Origin: Alentia gelatinosa
Taxonomy: Eukaryota; Annelida; Polychaeta; Phyllodocida; Polynoidae
Assembly: GCA_950022655.1 (NCBI GenBank)
Contig: OX465584.1
Span: forward strand, 29,981,469-30,045,468
Reading direction: 5' to 3'
DNA length: 64,000 bases
Positions 32,976 through 45,651 of the stretch are shown piece after piece (within the stretch, counting starts at the first letter, position 1; each line of letters begins with the position of its first letter). The notes below the pieces were generated by a model. That model saw only the letters and a program-made list of their open reading frames with translations. It was not told the DNA's origin and ran no database searches. The position numbers were made by a program, and so were the translations under genes.

Positions 32976-33117
32976 TTCCGAAGCAAACGCTGGCTTGAAG
33001 ATCGCTGGAGGCGCCCTCTGTGGAGTACTGTGCGCAGCTGCGACGCGATCGCGTAAGCGCTAGGTGGCGCCACTCATTCCTCCCGTAGAATTACTACCAA
33101 TTTCCAATTAGCCTCAA
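32976..33117 (-). repeat. Ngaro-2 split direct repeat A1 (5' end of element)
   Basis: This 142 bp repeat is nearly identical to 28417-28558 and 28055-28196. It contains two GGCGCC words and a GCGACGCGATCGCG stretch. Gag starts about 35 bp inward. Confidence 0.9.
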
Positions 33118-36100
33118 CTGGTAACAACGGATGTTCCTCCGACTGCAGCGGCACTTTCTCTTAATTTCCTGGCGGACGTAGGTAAAACTAGCGACCACTC
33201 TGTGCTCTGTATAGTTTCATCAGCTGAGACATGTACCATCACTTATTCGAGCGGATTGATATCAAGAGACGTCACGAGTTTGAGTTTGAATTTATTTATG
33301 TCATGCATTGTGTTGGCTCCGTAATCTCATGTTACACCTGTGACATAGACAAATCCCATGTTAATCCTATGGCGGTTTTTTTAATTAGGGGTAGGATAAA
33401 GTCCAATGACCTATGTATGAATATGTTAGGTTTAAGATTTAGCATGCACCAGAACACACATTTGAGCAGTTTCAGTCCCCTAAGAAAATATATCCAAGAT
33501 CATTGGTCTCTGATGGCCAGGCAATATGTAATATGTGTGGAGACCCTGCCTCACAGGATAGCCTCACAGATTCATTTAGGCCAGTGATGTCAAGCACCGC
33601 AATGAGAGTGAAGGTCCCGGGGAACATGATTTTTTTCAGTCTGCAGGCTGGAACTCATGTGATACGTTCGCTAGGTTCTATGACCGCAAGATGGAGGACT
33701 GTTTGTCATCCATCATGAATTTGTCAGATATGAAGGGTTAGAGCCTCAATTTTCTAAGATTGTCAAAAGGCTGTGGTAAAAGTTCTTTATTTCTTCGTAG
33801 ATTGAAGGCTTAAAGAATCCCTGAAAGTTTTGTTTGTCTATATGACCCGAGGAAAATGGGAGATCTGGCAGGAGATATTGATAAAATCTTTATACTGTGT
33901 ATGGAGTTGTGTTTCAGTATGTCTCTTCTATCTTTGAGTGAAAGTAATCACTGATCCAAACAAGTTAGAGACACCCAGTGGCGACACCCCAGGGCTCCCC
34001 GAGGAAACGTAAGTTTGATTGATAATTGAACGAGTATCATGATGTTTGATTATAATCGGATTCAGCAGTGTATTGATTGAATTAAAAAGAAAATCAATTT
34101 CCAATGAAAGCCGTGTCTGCTACGCTCAATCGCACTAATGACAATATCTAGAATGGCTGAAACCTCTAATTCAAATTGCTCAAATGATTATTTGTCACTT
34201 TGTGCATTGTATGGTAACTATATGCTATTCAAATTTTGTCGTGTAATAATATTCCAATAGAGTAGGACCCTGACATAAAAAGTACAGTACAGTTAGAAAC
34301 TTACTTTCCCAGTCGACAGTTGATTTCAGTTTCAATGGAGTCCTCTATTTCAGAGTTTCACTGCATTTTAAAAGGTGTATGGAACAGAAGATTTTAGGGC
34401 TTAAAATCCTGCTCGTCTTTTCATACAAGCTTGTCGCTTCAATAGTAATGTTAGTACAAATAGATTGTGACGCCATCTCGGCAAAAGTGACACGTGATGA
34501 CAAAAGCAAATTTAGAATTATGTTTCTGTGCCAAGAACAGCGGTCTTGTAACAAAGAAAAAAATTTATATAGAGAAAGGTGTTCCAGGGCTGAAAAAGAG
34601 ATCTTGTGATTCTTCCACAATAAAGAAGAAACATATACATGATGTTGTATCCTCTTTATGTATGTACATGTACATATATTTTTATATATATACATATATT
34701 TTTATATTTTTTAAATCATATATATATATATATATATACATATAATAGTTCTTACACGTAGGATTATTAAAATCTAATAATAGATTAGCATTGGATGAAA
34801 GACATTGTTGCAGTATACATGTACGTTCTAGGAGGTAGAAGACAAACATGTCTATGATTAACCAGACTATTCTCAATACATTAATATTTTTCTGAAGAGT
34901 AATACGTGATGCACATACTGAGGAAACAAAATCCGAATCACCGCTGTTGCTCATGGATAATTATGTTAATTATTGTAATTCTACTTTAGCACTATGGATC
35001 AAACCGCAAAATAGCACAGCTAGCAAAATATTATGTTGCTAATGAGATGCCGATCATTCGTGGCTGAGAGAGTTTACGAATAACGATCTGACTTTGCTGA
35101 GTTGAGGTCCCTGTACACTCTAATCTGCATGCATGCTATTTCATTGATATTGATGTGTTAAATCCTAAGTAACCGATTTTGGGAAAAGGATAAGAGAGAC
35201 CTCTGAGCAAACGACTGGTATTTTGAGGTGAGACCACTCCACCTTGAGGTCGGAGTAGCCATACAGCGCAGCGCCACATGCGCCTACTGTAAACAGTGAA
35301 TGTTTGCATCAGTCTCAGAAACCTCAATAGAAATAACGCCATCCTCGTCAGGAAGGAAACCATGTAAATCCTTGATGTGCAAAAAAAAATCATTTAGATT
35401 GTAGCAAGGATTCATGAATAAAAGATTGATAATATGTAGGCTTTCCAAGCTAAGCATGATTGTTTTAACGCAATATGCATAGTATATTTCAAGTAAATTT
35501 ACTTTAATTCTTTATATATCTACTTGACATGTTATAGTCTGTGATAATAATGGAAAGCTGCCACGCTGAAGTAACGGTAAAAATATAAGAATATCCAGTC
35601 TCAATGTTTGATTTGTGTCTTTAGAATTTTCCCTGGCCATGTTTCACATGTTTGGAGATGGGGAGTAGATCTGCAAGCTATATGCATGGTTTAACGCACA
35701 GCATCGGATTCCACCTTTCTTTCCGTATCACCAACCCGTCAAGCCAAGGTTACCACCTGTCAAGGTGAGGTCTTGGGCCTAAAATAACCTCGGTAGGCAC
35801 GACTTTTCCCCCGGCACTGCGTGAGATTTTACACGGATTCAGTCCGCTCGTTCAAACAGATGGAGAAAAAAATAATGAACATATTGAAGTGACTGTACTT
35901 TGCACGTTCCGCGTCAGATGGCCATGTGATAACGATTTTACTTCAGTGGTTCTTCTTCGTTTTTTCTTAGAAAGGGTGTGTCTGAAAGAAATTATTTACA
36001 GTACAATGCAAAGTCGTTCAGAGGTTGACTTCGTATATTCTAACTTTAAATCAGTCAGGTAACCTATGACATATTAGCAAATTGTATATTACCATCAAAA

Positions 36101-38815
36101 TGTGATTTATCATCCACCTAATACAAAGTGTCCATCGAATACACATAGGTAGTATGTATCAACACATCCAGAGAATACAGATATGTTCTATGTTAGAGTA
36201 CGATAAAGCACGCATACAGAGAAATAGTGCGTACTGGAAAAATAATATGTAGCTAAACTAATATTGGTACGCCACTTGTCAGGAAAAGGTGGGTAATAAA
36301 TTTATACAATATAGAATGGTGTAAGATAAAAGTGTTTATATGCTCCTCGGAGTTGATATCCTATCATGCGCTCGGATATTACTACGCATCAACATCTCGA
36401 AGGATGCCACCGCTTGTATCTGAAACCAGTCAAGATCGTTTACATGCATTCAAAACCTTTTTGTAAATCATGTTAGATGTGTTTCTAGAGTGACGTTAGC
36501 ATGATGTAGTCGTTGGCAAACAAGTCGACTCTTTGCTAATGCAGTTGTTTGCAAACAAGTCAACCAATTATCAGTATTATTTACTGAGATTAAAACCACA
36601 AAGACACAATGGTATTTGACTATCACTACCAAGGTCTGTATTGATGTATGATTACGCATTATGCAGAGTTGAACTCTATTTGACATATGGGATTTGAATA
36701 TACATGCAGTATATTTGATAACCACGTATTGCTGCTCCCTATGCAGTATAGATTGTATACTGAACCCTGTGCAGTACACTGTTATACTGCATACGTTGAA
36801 ACATCAGCAGTGTGTGGGCCTTCACGCTGACATGTCTTCTATGCCAATGTATAATTGGTAAGATTTGATCGATTGTGGGTATATATGGAGTATGGTTTAG
36901 GGGATACTGTTTTATATATTGAATTGCCGAGGTAGGTTTTCTTTCTTTCCATTAATTCAAAACAAACCCGAATTACCCATTTTTCCTGTGACCTGAATGA
37001 CCTCCGTATTATTGACATTGAACTGAGATTCCCGAGGTATTGAGATCAAACTGTTTTGTGAACCTTGAAATCGGAGGAGCATAAAGTTCACCTGTATGGC
37101 CAATAAGGCGGATGTGCCACCGCCACCCAGCATGCATCTGTGAGCGCAAAGGATACCGGGAGTGCTGAGAAAGTCGGTGGCGTTGGCAGGCTGTTCCACC
37201 ACCCGCTTCACTCCCACCATCCCCATACTAACCACAGACGTATGGCCACCCTGGTCCAACATACCCTACCTTTAGGTACCAGTTGGCAAGGGACCAGGGT
37301 CACCAGAAACTGGCCCCTGTGACCCCGTGAGGATGGTAAAGGGCCGTTCTGCTATGACTCCCCCCCCCCCCCCTCACCCTTGCACAGACGCACTCTGCAG
37401 GGCGGTGGGGAAAAAGAAAACGCTGATGGTAGTTCTTTTTATTATCAATACAAAGAAAATTGAAATGACGATGGTTATGGTACTGTCACACTCTTGAGAG
37501 GCAGTGTTGTTTTTGTAGTGATTTGCTCTGTAAAATAGTGGGTGCAATGATGTTAAGCCTTTTTTTATAGGCTTTAATTGGAGAGGTGGTGCTTGCTGGT
37601 GTTGGTACTGGTTAAAGTTTTAGAACAGGCACCACTCCTAATGATAATTATAAAAAAAAATGTATATAGCAAAAAATTTATATTCAGTGAAAAGGGAACA
37701 GATTACAATTATATTTCAGTATGCGCTCGTCCATATACCGGTGATTCTTAGTGATGATTGTGAATAGATGATTCCTGAAGATGATGTTACTGATGAGTAT
37801 CTGATAGATGGTCTTGGTTATGATGGTCCTGACGGTTGTGGTAAGGTGTGGTTTGCGTGCCACCATTCTGGCATGAAAAAGATGTGTGCTGGTGTTGGGC
37901 ATGAAGCAGGATGTTTATCAGAGGTTATTGTGTACATGTAAGCCGCTTTCGGGGATCATGTATTGTCTGAATGTGCTCGGGTTTGGCAAGAGTTTCCTCA
38001 ACTTTCCTACTTTTGTCTCGTATCTGCTGAGTGCATTAACATTCCTGGCCTGACTAATTACACTGAGGGACCTTCTGCACTTATTTATTCCTTAGGGTAC
38101 AGTGCCACCATACCGGCGAATGCACCAATTCACACTTATCTCGAGTACTGCATATTAAATACTTAGTTCTACCTGTATGTAACCCTGTTCAATCTTACAA
38201 GAGAATGTTAACAAAGCTATGTAGGAACAATCGTTATATGACACCTCTGGGACAGTTTGGATCAGTATGTGAGACCTTGGTATAATTGCACCACGTAAAT
38301 AGATAGGATATACATTCATGAATCTAGGCAATGTTCCCTGATTCTATTTCAAAATCAAAGACATATGAAAAGCCGGTTCAAATTGTAATATAGTAACTCC
38401 ATATATGAGTGTCACTTCCCCGTACTATACACCTGTGCCTTAAAATACTCCAAATACCAACCTCTGCTGTCCAAGTGGTAGTTGAGTCGTACCACCATAC
38501 TGTGGCGGTATGGCGCCATACCACCATACTTTGAAAAATCTCGTAAAATATGTTGATAAATCATAAATAATCAATATCCGGACACAAAAACTAGACATAA
38601 AAATGATAAATAATATTATGAGACTAATATTTGCAAAGAAAAGAATTTTCTAACAGTGTGAATTTTATTTACGAAATTGCGGCTATGAATATTGCGGTAC
38701 ACATTCATAGCAGAAAGTGACTTCCGCCCACCCAGGCGACTTTGTTTATTACTTCAACATCGACGTATTTTGAGGGGTTTTTAAGTATTTACATGTATTT
38801 AGAGGTGTACAGTAC
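33118..38815. other. Gene-poor AT-rich stretch
   Basis: No supported gene. TA-rich microsatellite sequence lies at 34670-34745 and C-runs near 37360. A GC-richer island at 37081-37262 with a 101-codon - strand frame is discussed as a possible exon. Small inverted repeats around TGCAGTATA occur at 36707-36790. Confidence 0.5.
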
Positions 38816-38968
38816 AAGTGAAACTTGTTAACCTAATTGGGATGGCATATTGTACCTTGTTACTATCGGTAAAATTATCGCATTCGCTCTGCGAGCTCAT
38901 GCGATAATTTTACCGATAGTAGCGTGGTACGATATGCCATCCCAATTAGGTTAACTAGTTTCCCTTAA
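38816..38968. mobile_element. Foldback hairpin element 2, conserved apex
   Basis: Arms 38816-38883 and 38899-38968 are inverted complements with a few mismatches, best near the centre (AAAATTATCGCAT against ATGCGATAATTTT). The 15-base apex TCGCTCTGCGAGCTC matches the pattern of hairpin 1 at 14698-14868. No coding capacity. It is most likely a palindromic MITE. Confidence 0.75.
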
Positions 38969-41900
38969 CTATTGTATTTCAGAGATTGAAGGTTCTGTTG
39001 AAGTAGTTCCCTAACTGCAGCACAGGAATTTAACCTTCATATCTTTTGAAATTCTAAATCCATTTCATTCAAGGATTCCACCGTATATTACATCATTCAT
39101 ACGATCCTTGCCATCAGAACGATAATAAATTGCATGGTTATTTACTGTTAACCAAGTCTAATAAGATTTCATAGCGAATGACAGGTTGTTCTGGATTAAG
39201 TAGAGACCATATGCAAAAGGGATTCCTCCAGACAACCCTTGCATACTGTATATCAATTTACATGTCATTTCTTTAATTACATGATTATAGAGTAATTACA
39301 ACGATGCAGCTGTTAAGAACAGCTCATAAATGTACTGAAATAAATCGAGCATTTGATCATTTGCCAAATACCTTAGTTCACAACAACATTAACTTCTATT
39401 TAAAGTGTAATCAACGGCCGGGCCAATTGTGTAAGGATATTGGTGGTAATTGAAAAATTATGTGTATTCTATATCATAACAGTACAATGACCCTCAATTG
39501 CATAGTTTAATTTGGTGCAATCTGCATATTTTTGTAACGCATGTCATTATAATGTAAAATCTTAACTCGGTATGCTACTTGAAAAAAATATCACTTTACA
39601 CGTGAACGGGGCTTACTCCTTTGGATTCATTAACAAAGCCGAATTGGTGTAATTCATCTTCAAGGGCATGATTCATCAAGTGTTAATCTGTCGCGTTGAC
39701 GAATCAAGAACAAACATACCATTTTGTCATTATTTACACTTCCGGTATCAATGGATGAAAAATAGATATATATGGGTAGTAGTCAATTTCCTAGATTCTT
39801 AAAAAGGAAAAAAAAGAGAATTACACACTGTAGATGAGAATGCGGTCAATATAATGTGTGTAATGAGGGGCTTCGTTGATCCGATAAGAAATTACTCGTC
39901 AATTGCCTCATCATTGCTTCACTACAGGGGGGAAGGGCAATGGTAATCCTGGGCCTGTGTTCCTCAGGGGTTCATAAATATTCAAGAAGTCCTTATTATG
40001 TTTGCAGAGCTACATTTAGGAGCCAATTACAGTGCACTAAGTAGATCGGTGGCGAATGGGAGTGATACATTGCAGTTGCCTTCCCTATCACCTATTTCTT
40101 TATATATTTATAATTTTTTCTTTTATTCATTTTATGTTTGGCATGTAGAGTACTTCTACTTTAGCCTATTACCCACTAAGTATTTGAATAGGGACTCTAA
40201 TGCTCGGGTATATGAAGAAGTGCATGCACCATGTTCGCCCAGCTGAGTTACAAAATAGTGTTACGTAGACAATATCAACTGGTTTGAGATACAAACGGTC
40301 TTAATTTTCGAGGATTAGACACATAGTAATTACGCAGTCTAGTCCGAGGACAATAGGAGCAACTATATCTGAAACCATTTCATATTGTATCTATTATTCA
40401 GCATTGTAAAATTTAATGATCAAATAAAAGTCTTTTTCCGAAATCTCCGCTCTGTGTGGGGCAGAGATTATGAGCACCGGTAATCTCCGCCTGGTGAACT
40501 ACGCAGTTCACATAGGTTTAATATGGAGACTCTGTAATCAGTGAATGGTAAACAGTAAAGAAAATTAAATTCAGAAATAAACCCTGTGTTGTGACTGTAT
40601 ACCAACTTATAAGTCCTTGCTATGCCCTTTAAAAACCTCTATGTTATGGAAAGAGCATAGAACATAAATGAGGGTGTATGCTGGTGCAATTAGATGTCCC
40701 ATCTGTGGGAGCCTAGGGCCCGTTGAATAATCAAGATCATACATGACCACCCCTTTCTGTATGCCGAGGAGACCAAGGGATAATGTGGGTCAACTTTATT
40801 CGACACATATAGACGACCTTATGACGCCTAAGACTGTCTTGGTGAACGAACATAACCATTATTAAACAATAACCCTTGTTCAAGGTACAGGAAAAGGTCT
40901 TCATTTATGATCATGTATACTAGTACAAAGTCTAGTTCAGGCTGAAGTTGTCACTGGTTCAACGCACAATACACAATATACCTAAATTCCAATTGCCAGT
41001 TTTATTCAATGAACTTTTACGACATGCGCAATCGCCTATTGGCGCTCCTCTTTACAAATGTTGGAAACAAGGACAATACAACAAATATAGACAGGATATA
41101 ACACAGACAAACGGATATACAGCTATATTACAGGAATATCTGGCGTTGGTTATATGATCAACTGCAAGCATCCTTTAATCAACAAGTTCCCCCCATCTTC
41201 TTTTTATGCAGGGGGGGAGGGGGGAGTGGGAGGAGAAATGTCTTTCCTCCTCGAGTCAGCAGGAGCGGAGGTTATGACGTCATAACATATTACCTCTAGG
41301 TGGTACAGAGGATGCTGATTCCCGGAAGGTGGCATGGCGGATGCTAGGACCACATTGGCCGACACATCTGTCTGCACTCTGTTCCCACTAAGAGGTCGGT
41401 ATGGTTGAGTCCGGGCCATGACTTGACACTCTCAGACCAAGCAATTTTGTACTACGTGGGCTCTGATAGCCAAAATATTTACTATATTTATAAAATAGCT
41501 TATAAAACTGAAAATAAAGTCTACCTTTATGGTCATTTTATTCAGAACACACACAAAGAGAAATAAGTACATGGGAAAATGGCTTCAAGACTCAGAAAAT
41601 ACACACTCTCCAAGCATAGGTCAAGGTAGCACGAAAGAGCTGTAGGGAGAGTGATAGACACTCCAGCATGTGCGTCAAGGTGGCAGCGGATCCAACCAGA
41701 GCTATCAAGGTGTAGCTCTGGTGGCCAGTGTAGGAGCGAACCTGTCGTTAGCGCCATTAAATCTCACCCAGTTCGCCACAATTAATGTATAGTAAGTAGA
41801 ACCATAGGTAAAAAGAAGCAAACGGTAATTCAGTCTTCACTTCCCGATGATATAGTTCGGATAAAGCACCACACACGAATACGGTATGAATGACATGACC

Positions 41901-43286
41901 TACGTGTATATTTAGCACTTATTCAAGTAACAAAGGCTCAGTATGAGCACAGACACAACTCATCCGACCCAGGTAGTGGTTGTTGATATATCCTCTGCAT
42001 GGCCTACCAAAACAATATTGTAACGTTCAAATTGGTTATACTGTCAATTACACAACAGTTTATTAGTCCTTCATAGATAAAGTATAACCTATACTATTAT
42101 AAAAAAGATACATGAAAAGCCACGAGATGTTAAGGAGACGGAAAAGAAGAGGTTGTTTTTTTTCATAATACCTACGCCGATTCCATCAATTCAAGATTTA
42201 ACTTTCTGTAGACCTAGCTAAATTATGCATCAGCATGATCCATCACTTTATCTGTCACATGAATTTAAAAGCGTGTGTGCTGTAGGCTATATACGATAAA
42301 TAGGCAAATGATTTTAACATGTTATAGAACCCTTTACCAAGGCTCTTTTCCCTCTTTGCGTTACTCCAATCTACTTTCGATATCATGCTATGGTAATCTA
42401 AGAAATTTCCATTTTCTAGATAATATGGTTCATCCTCCTCAAACCTATTATAAGTACATGGGACATTTGTTAACTTTATGGGCGACATGTATTCAAGAGA
42501 ATGTAATAAATGATTATCAATTGACAGGAAAGATTTGCAAAGTCTACATATCAATATTATATACAATGATAGTGTTTGAATTATTCATCTTTCTGCAGCC
42601 ATTCTCGATGAATGGATACATATATTCTACCAACATGAAATATTGTTACGGACATATTTGGAGATCATACTTGTCTTTATATGCTGGCTAGATTTTGTAG
42701 TACCCCCGTTTTTCATGCTATGTGTCAGCCACCAATGGGAACATCCATTACCAAAGTATTTTTATAAAGGAGGTCAATCTCAAGATACGATCTTTAAATA
42801 CCCATAAATCAACTCCTGTGACCGTAGGAGACATTAGAGATGCAGATTAACTAGGAATCTACTGTTGATGGATTTGTTGACAGAAATAATCATTCACTCA
42901 CGGAGAATCTTGAAACTTATTACATCTAGGACCTATTTCACTAGTTTCAGAATCGTCATCACTGTAGGGCACCTCTTTCGGTTCGCTGTGGCAGCATAGG
43001 GAACGGAACATTTAATAAATCAATATTTAATGAATAATTGAATGATTCCAAGTTATTGCTCGTATTTTCCCTCACATTTCAGTTTTTATTTGACGTCTAC
43101 ACATGCATTTTTGAATGAGTTACGGTGCCCAACAATGCAGCTCTCGCTAGTAAGACATCGAAGTGATAGCCTATGTTGGAGCGATACAGTAAGAAATCGA
43201 GAGAGTTGTGCAGTGACCGCAGTTCTTGGTTTGAATAGAATATTGATTCTCACAAATGAGTTGACAACTAGAAAATTATGACAATC

Positions 43287-43288
<2 letters not shown>
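38969..43288. other. Gene-poor stretch
   Basis: No recognised gene. One weak candidate first exon (41294-41419, -) is described under findings. An inverted repeat CCAGAGCTA/TAGCTCTGG occurs near 41697-41722. G-runs lie at 41210-41235. Confidence 0.5.

Positions 43289-43352
<64 letters not shown>
43289..43352. repeat. (AT)n microsatellite flanking Ngaro-3 on the left
   Basis: About 32 uninterrupted AT dinucleotides run directly into the first base of Ngaro-3. TA repeats resume at its right end, so the element sits inside the microsatellite. Confidence 0.95.
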
Positions 43353-43355
<3 letters not shown>

Positions 43356-43549
43356 AAATATAAAGAGACGTTTATATAAATATAACCAGCCAGGAGTACC
43401 AGAAGATACTACCAGATGGCGCACCAGTCCGCTACCAGGACCCACAGCGCCCCTACCAGAGGGCATGGTAGTTGGTGGAGGACTAGGCATTGAGCCTCAC
43501 AACTTCATTACCTGCCGCGCAGAACACTTCTCTCTACAAAATTTTTTTT
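43353..43549 (+). repeat. Ngaro-3 split direct repeat A1
   Basis: This 197 bp repeat is identical by eye to 48915-49111. It contains several ACCAG words and ends in a T-run; gag begins 41 bp later. Confidence 0.9.
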
Positions 43550-43589
43550 GAAGGAAGAAACTTTAACTGGCGACTTGGCACTTTTCAAC

Positions 43590-44741
43590 ATGAGAAAGTG
43601 TTTAAAGTGCATGAGAGAATTTGACGCTCGGTCACATAAGGAATGCCCGTTTTGTCAAATTGCGGCAGAGGTAAATGAATTGGCTAAAGAAGACGAAGAA
43701 ATCGAACGCGAAGACATTGCTACTTCGCTGGGCCGACCACGACGAAATCAAGATGGCGGCAACACACAGGGCACCGAAAGGGCACCGGCACCATGGTTAG
43801 CTTCATTACATTTCGAAAACGCTACCATGCGGCAAGAAATGAGCGACTTAAAGCACCAAGTTCAATCATTAGTAGCAGCTATGGACCGTTTAGTTGTAAA
43901 TGGTTCACAAAAACCCCGGACAGAAGATGACGAATTCTTCACCACACCACTACATTCCAGAGACGGTCAAGAAGCGGCAGTGAAAAGTCAAGGAGCGGCA
44001 ATTGACTCGAGAGGGCCGGCAACACGTCTTCAAGAGCCCTTCAGAGCAACGATGCAAGACACCGGACGAGAAACGTCTACCCAACACGCACGACAGACTT
44101 ATCCAACACCACGCTCACCATACTTCCCACCCGACGTGAAAGGAACAGGCACTACAGAATGCCCAGGGCACCACTGTGGAGAAACCAAAGCAAAACGTAA
44201 GTCGAAGTACTTTTCGCTCAATCCTTATTTACCACCACATGTCGACATACCAAACTATGACCAAATGTTATCTGCTAGCATGGGGTTACTGCGCAGTATG
44301 TCGCAGTCAGGTAAAGATACAACCGGCTATGCTGACCACATAGCATACCTGGTAGACAGGAAGGTAACTCACACAGGCAAATCACTTGTAGAGTACGACC
44401 AAGCTATGAGGGAGAAATGCGATAGATTAGGGGTTCAAGGGTTCGGATACGGAGACAGTTTTTTAACTGAGAAATATTTGAACTATGAAACCACCTTCTC
44501 TTTCGTAAATCTCAATAAGAAACTCAAAGAGTTAGAAGAAAAACCAAAGAGATTCGGGAGTAAGAAATGGCAAAATAGTCAGACTAATGAGAAAACACCA
44601 GGAGTCTGTTGGAAATTTAATTCTAAGGAAGGATGTAGCTGGGTAAATTGCATGTATAGACACGAGTGTTCCCAGTGTGCGTCAAGTCACTCGGTCTTGA
44701 CTTGCCGCAAGACAAAGGTAGATCAAAAGGACAACAAATGA
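43590..44741 (+). CDS. gag: Ngaro-3 Gag-like protein with N- and C-terminal zinc motifs
   Basis: The first ATG is 43590 (MRKCLKCMREFD). The N-terminus carries a zinc-ribbon-like motif, CLKC followed by H-x-x-CPFC, which is absent from the other two Gags. A coiled-coil-prone stretch (MRQEMSDLKHQVQSLVAAMDRL) follows, then a low-complexity region. The C-terminus holds C-x8-C-x4-C-x3-H (CWKFNSKEGC...C...H), a CCCH-type finger, immediately followed by C-x2-C-x3-H-x4-C. The stop is TGA at 44739-44741, and the same frame continues open into the RT gene. The expected role is RNA binding and particle assembly. Confidence 0.85.
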   Translation: MRKCLKCMREFDARSHKECPFCQIAAEVNELAKEDEEIEREDIATSLGRPRRNQDGGNTQGTERAPAPWLASLHFENATMRQEMSDLKHQVQSLVAAMDRLVVNGSQKPRTEDDEFFTTPLHSRDGQEAAVKSQGAAIDSRGPATRLQEPFRATMQDTGRETSTQHARQTYPTPRSPYFPPDVKGTGTTECPGHHCGETKAKRKSKYFSLNPYLPPHVDIPNYDQMLSASMGLLRSMSQSGKDTTGYADHIAYLVDRKVTHTGKSLVEYDQAMREKCDRLGVQGFGYGDSFLTEKYLNYETTFSFVNLNKKLKELEEKPKRFGSKKWQNSQTNEKTPGVCWKFNSKEGCSWVNCMYRHECSQCASSHSVLTCRKTKVDQKDNK

Positions 44742-45651
44742 AAGGGAAGACCTCTAAACAGGGTTCTAACATGTTTGGAGGAAGAAACTCATAATCTTGA
44801 TGTGTACATGAAACCAGAAAAATGTATCGATTCTAACCATTGTGCGGGCGTGGGGGAACTCACGTTGGGACCGCAAGATTCCTGCGCAGAGGTCGTTCGT
44901 TGCGAAAGCATCGATTCTTTTAGTTTTAAGAATAGTAAAAGTTCAGAAGAAGGTCTCACGAACAAGACTGGAAACTTTCATTCAGTTCCTCAAAGTGTAA
45001 ATAGTGTAAAAGTTAGTGTTTCGCAAGAGACCGAAATCAACAACTCAACCGCCGGTGTCTCGGGCGACTCAGGTACAACGCCGAAACAAAATGGCGGCGC
45101 CTTTGTTGAAAAGGAATTATGTGACGGTAGTGGAATGGATGGTTCCGTTAATATGGAGATATTAACAGGTGGCGTAAATGCCAAGGAGATTATTACGGAT
45201 TATCAAAAGATTTCGGGTTCTTTTGTTAATAAAATAATTGGAAAAACTGACTTCACAGATTATCGCTCATGCGAAGGTGAGTGCACAGGCACACACACTA
45301 TAGGGGGTGAACCAAACCAGTTAAAATACTGTGGTTTCTATGACGAATGTTTTCAGAATGGTTTATGTGTGGATGATAATGCTAATTATATTTTATCAGG
45401 AGTAAAGTATGGTTTTCCTATTGTAGATAACAATTTTGATGGTTGTTATTACAGGAAAAACTATAGTAGCATTTACAATTCAGAATTTAAACATCAAATG
45501 GACGAGACAATTGAGAGAGAGTTGAAAGAAGGAAAAGTAACAATAGTTGAGGAACCCCCTACTTGTATCCATGCAATGGGGGCTGTGAGAAAGAAAAACG
45601 AAGGCAAGTTACGACCCATAACTGATTGCAAACAACCATATATGGAAAGTA
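44742..45651 (+). pseudogene. pol: Ngaro-3 reverse transcriptase, N-terminal part (before the transposon)
   Basis: The frame is the same as gag and open from the base after the gag TGA; the first ATG is only at 44808. The N-terminal part is poorly conserved. Near its end it has the RT fingers region (DETIERELKEGKVTIVEEPP, then MGAVRKKNEGKLRPITDC), which is the usual basic motif before the palm. At 45652 the DNA transposon begins; the frame reads about 35 codons into it and stops at 45758. The target TA and the frame on either side are compatible with an uninterrupted gene before insertion. Confidence 0.85.

Larger units (their letters stand above)
27807..33117 (-). mobile_element. Ngaro-2: decayed Ngaro-type YR retrotransposon with extra end unit
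   Basis: Read on the - strand: A1 (33117-32976), gag, RT/RNase H, YR, B1 (28759-28557), A2 (28558-28417), spacer, B2 (28371-28195), A3 (28196-28055), spacer, B3 (28009-27807). A canonical Ngaro stops at B2, so this one has an additional B-A unit in tandem. The unit period is 388 bp, or 362 bp where B2 lacks 26 bp. Gag has a frame change at a C9 run and pol has two in-frame stops, while YR is open. The element is strikingly GC-rich compared with its flanks. It is a different family from Ngaro-1, with alignable but diverged proteins. Confidence 0.9.

Noticed and set aside
42255..42691. Overlapping frames of 103 (-) and 138 (+) codons
   Set aside because: AT-rich, opposite-strand overlap, and hydrophobic residues scattered without a transmembrane pattern that recurs; most likely chance.
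43086..43490. 134-codon - strand frame with Ile-Tyr repeats
   Set aside because: It reads through the AT microsatellite and the Ngaro-3 A1 repeat.
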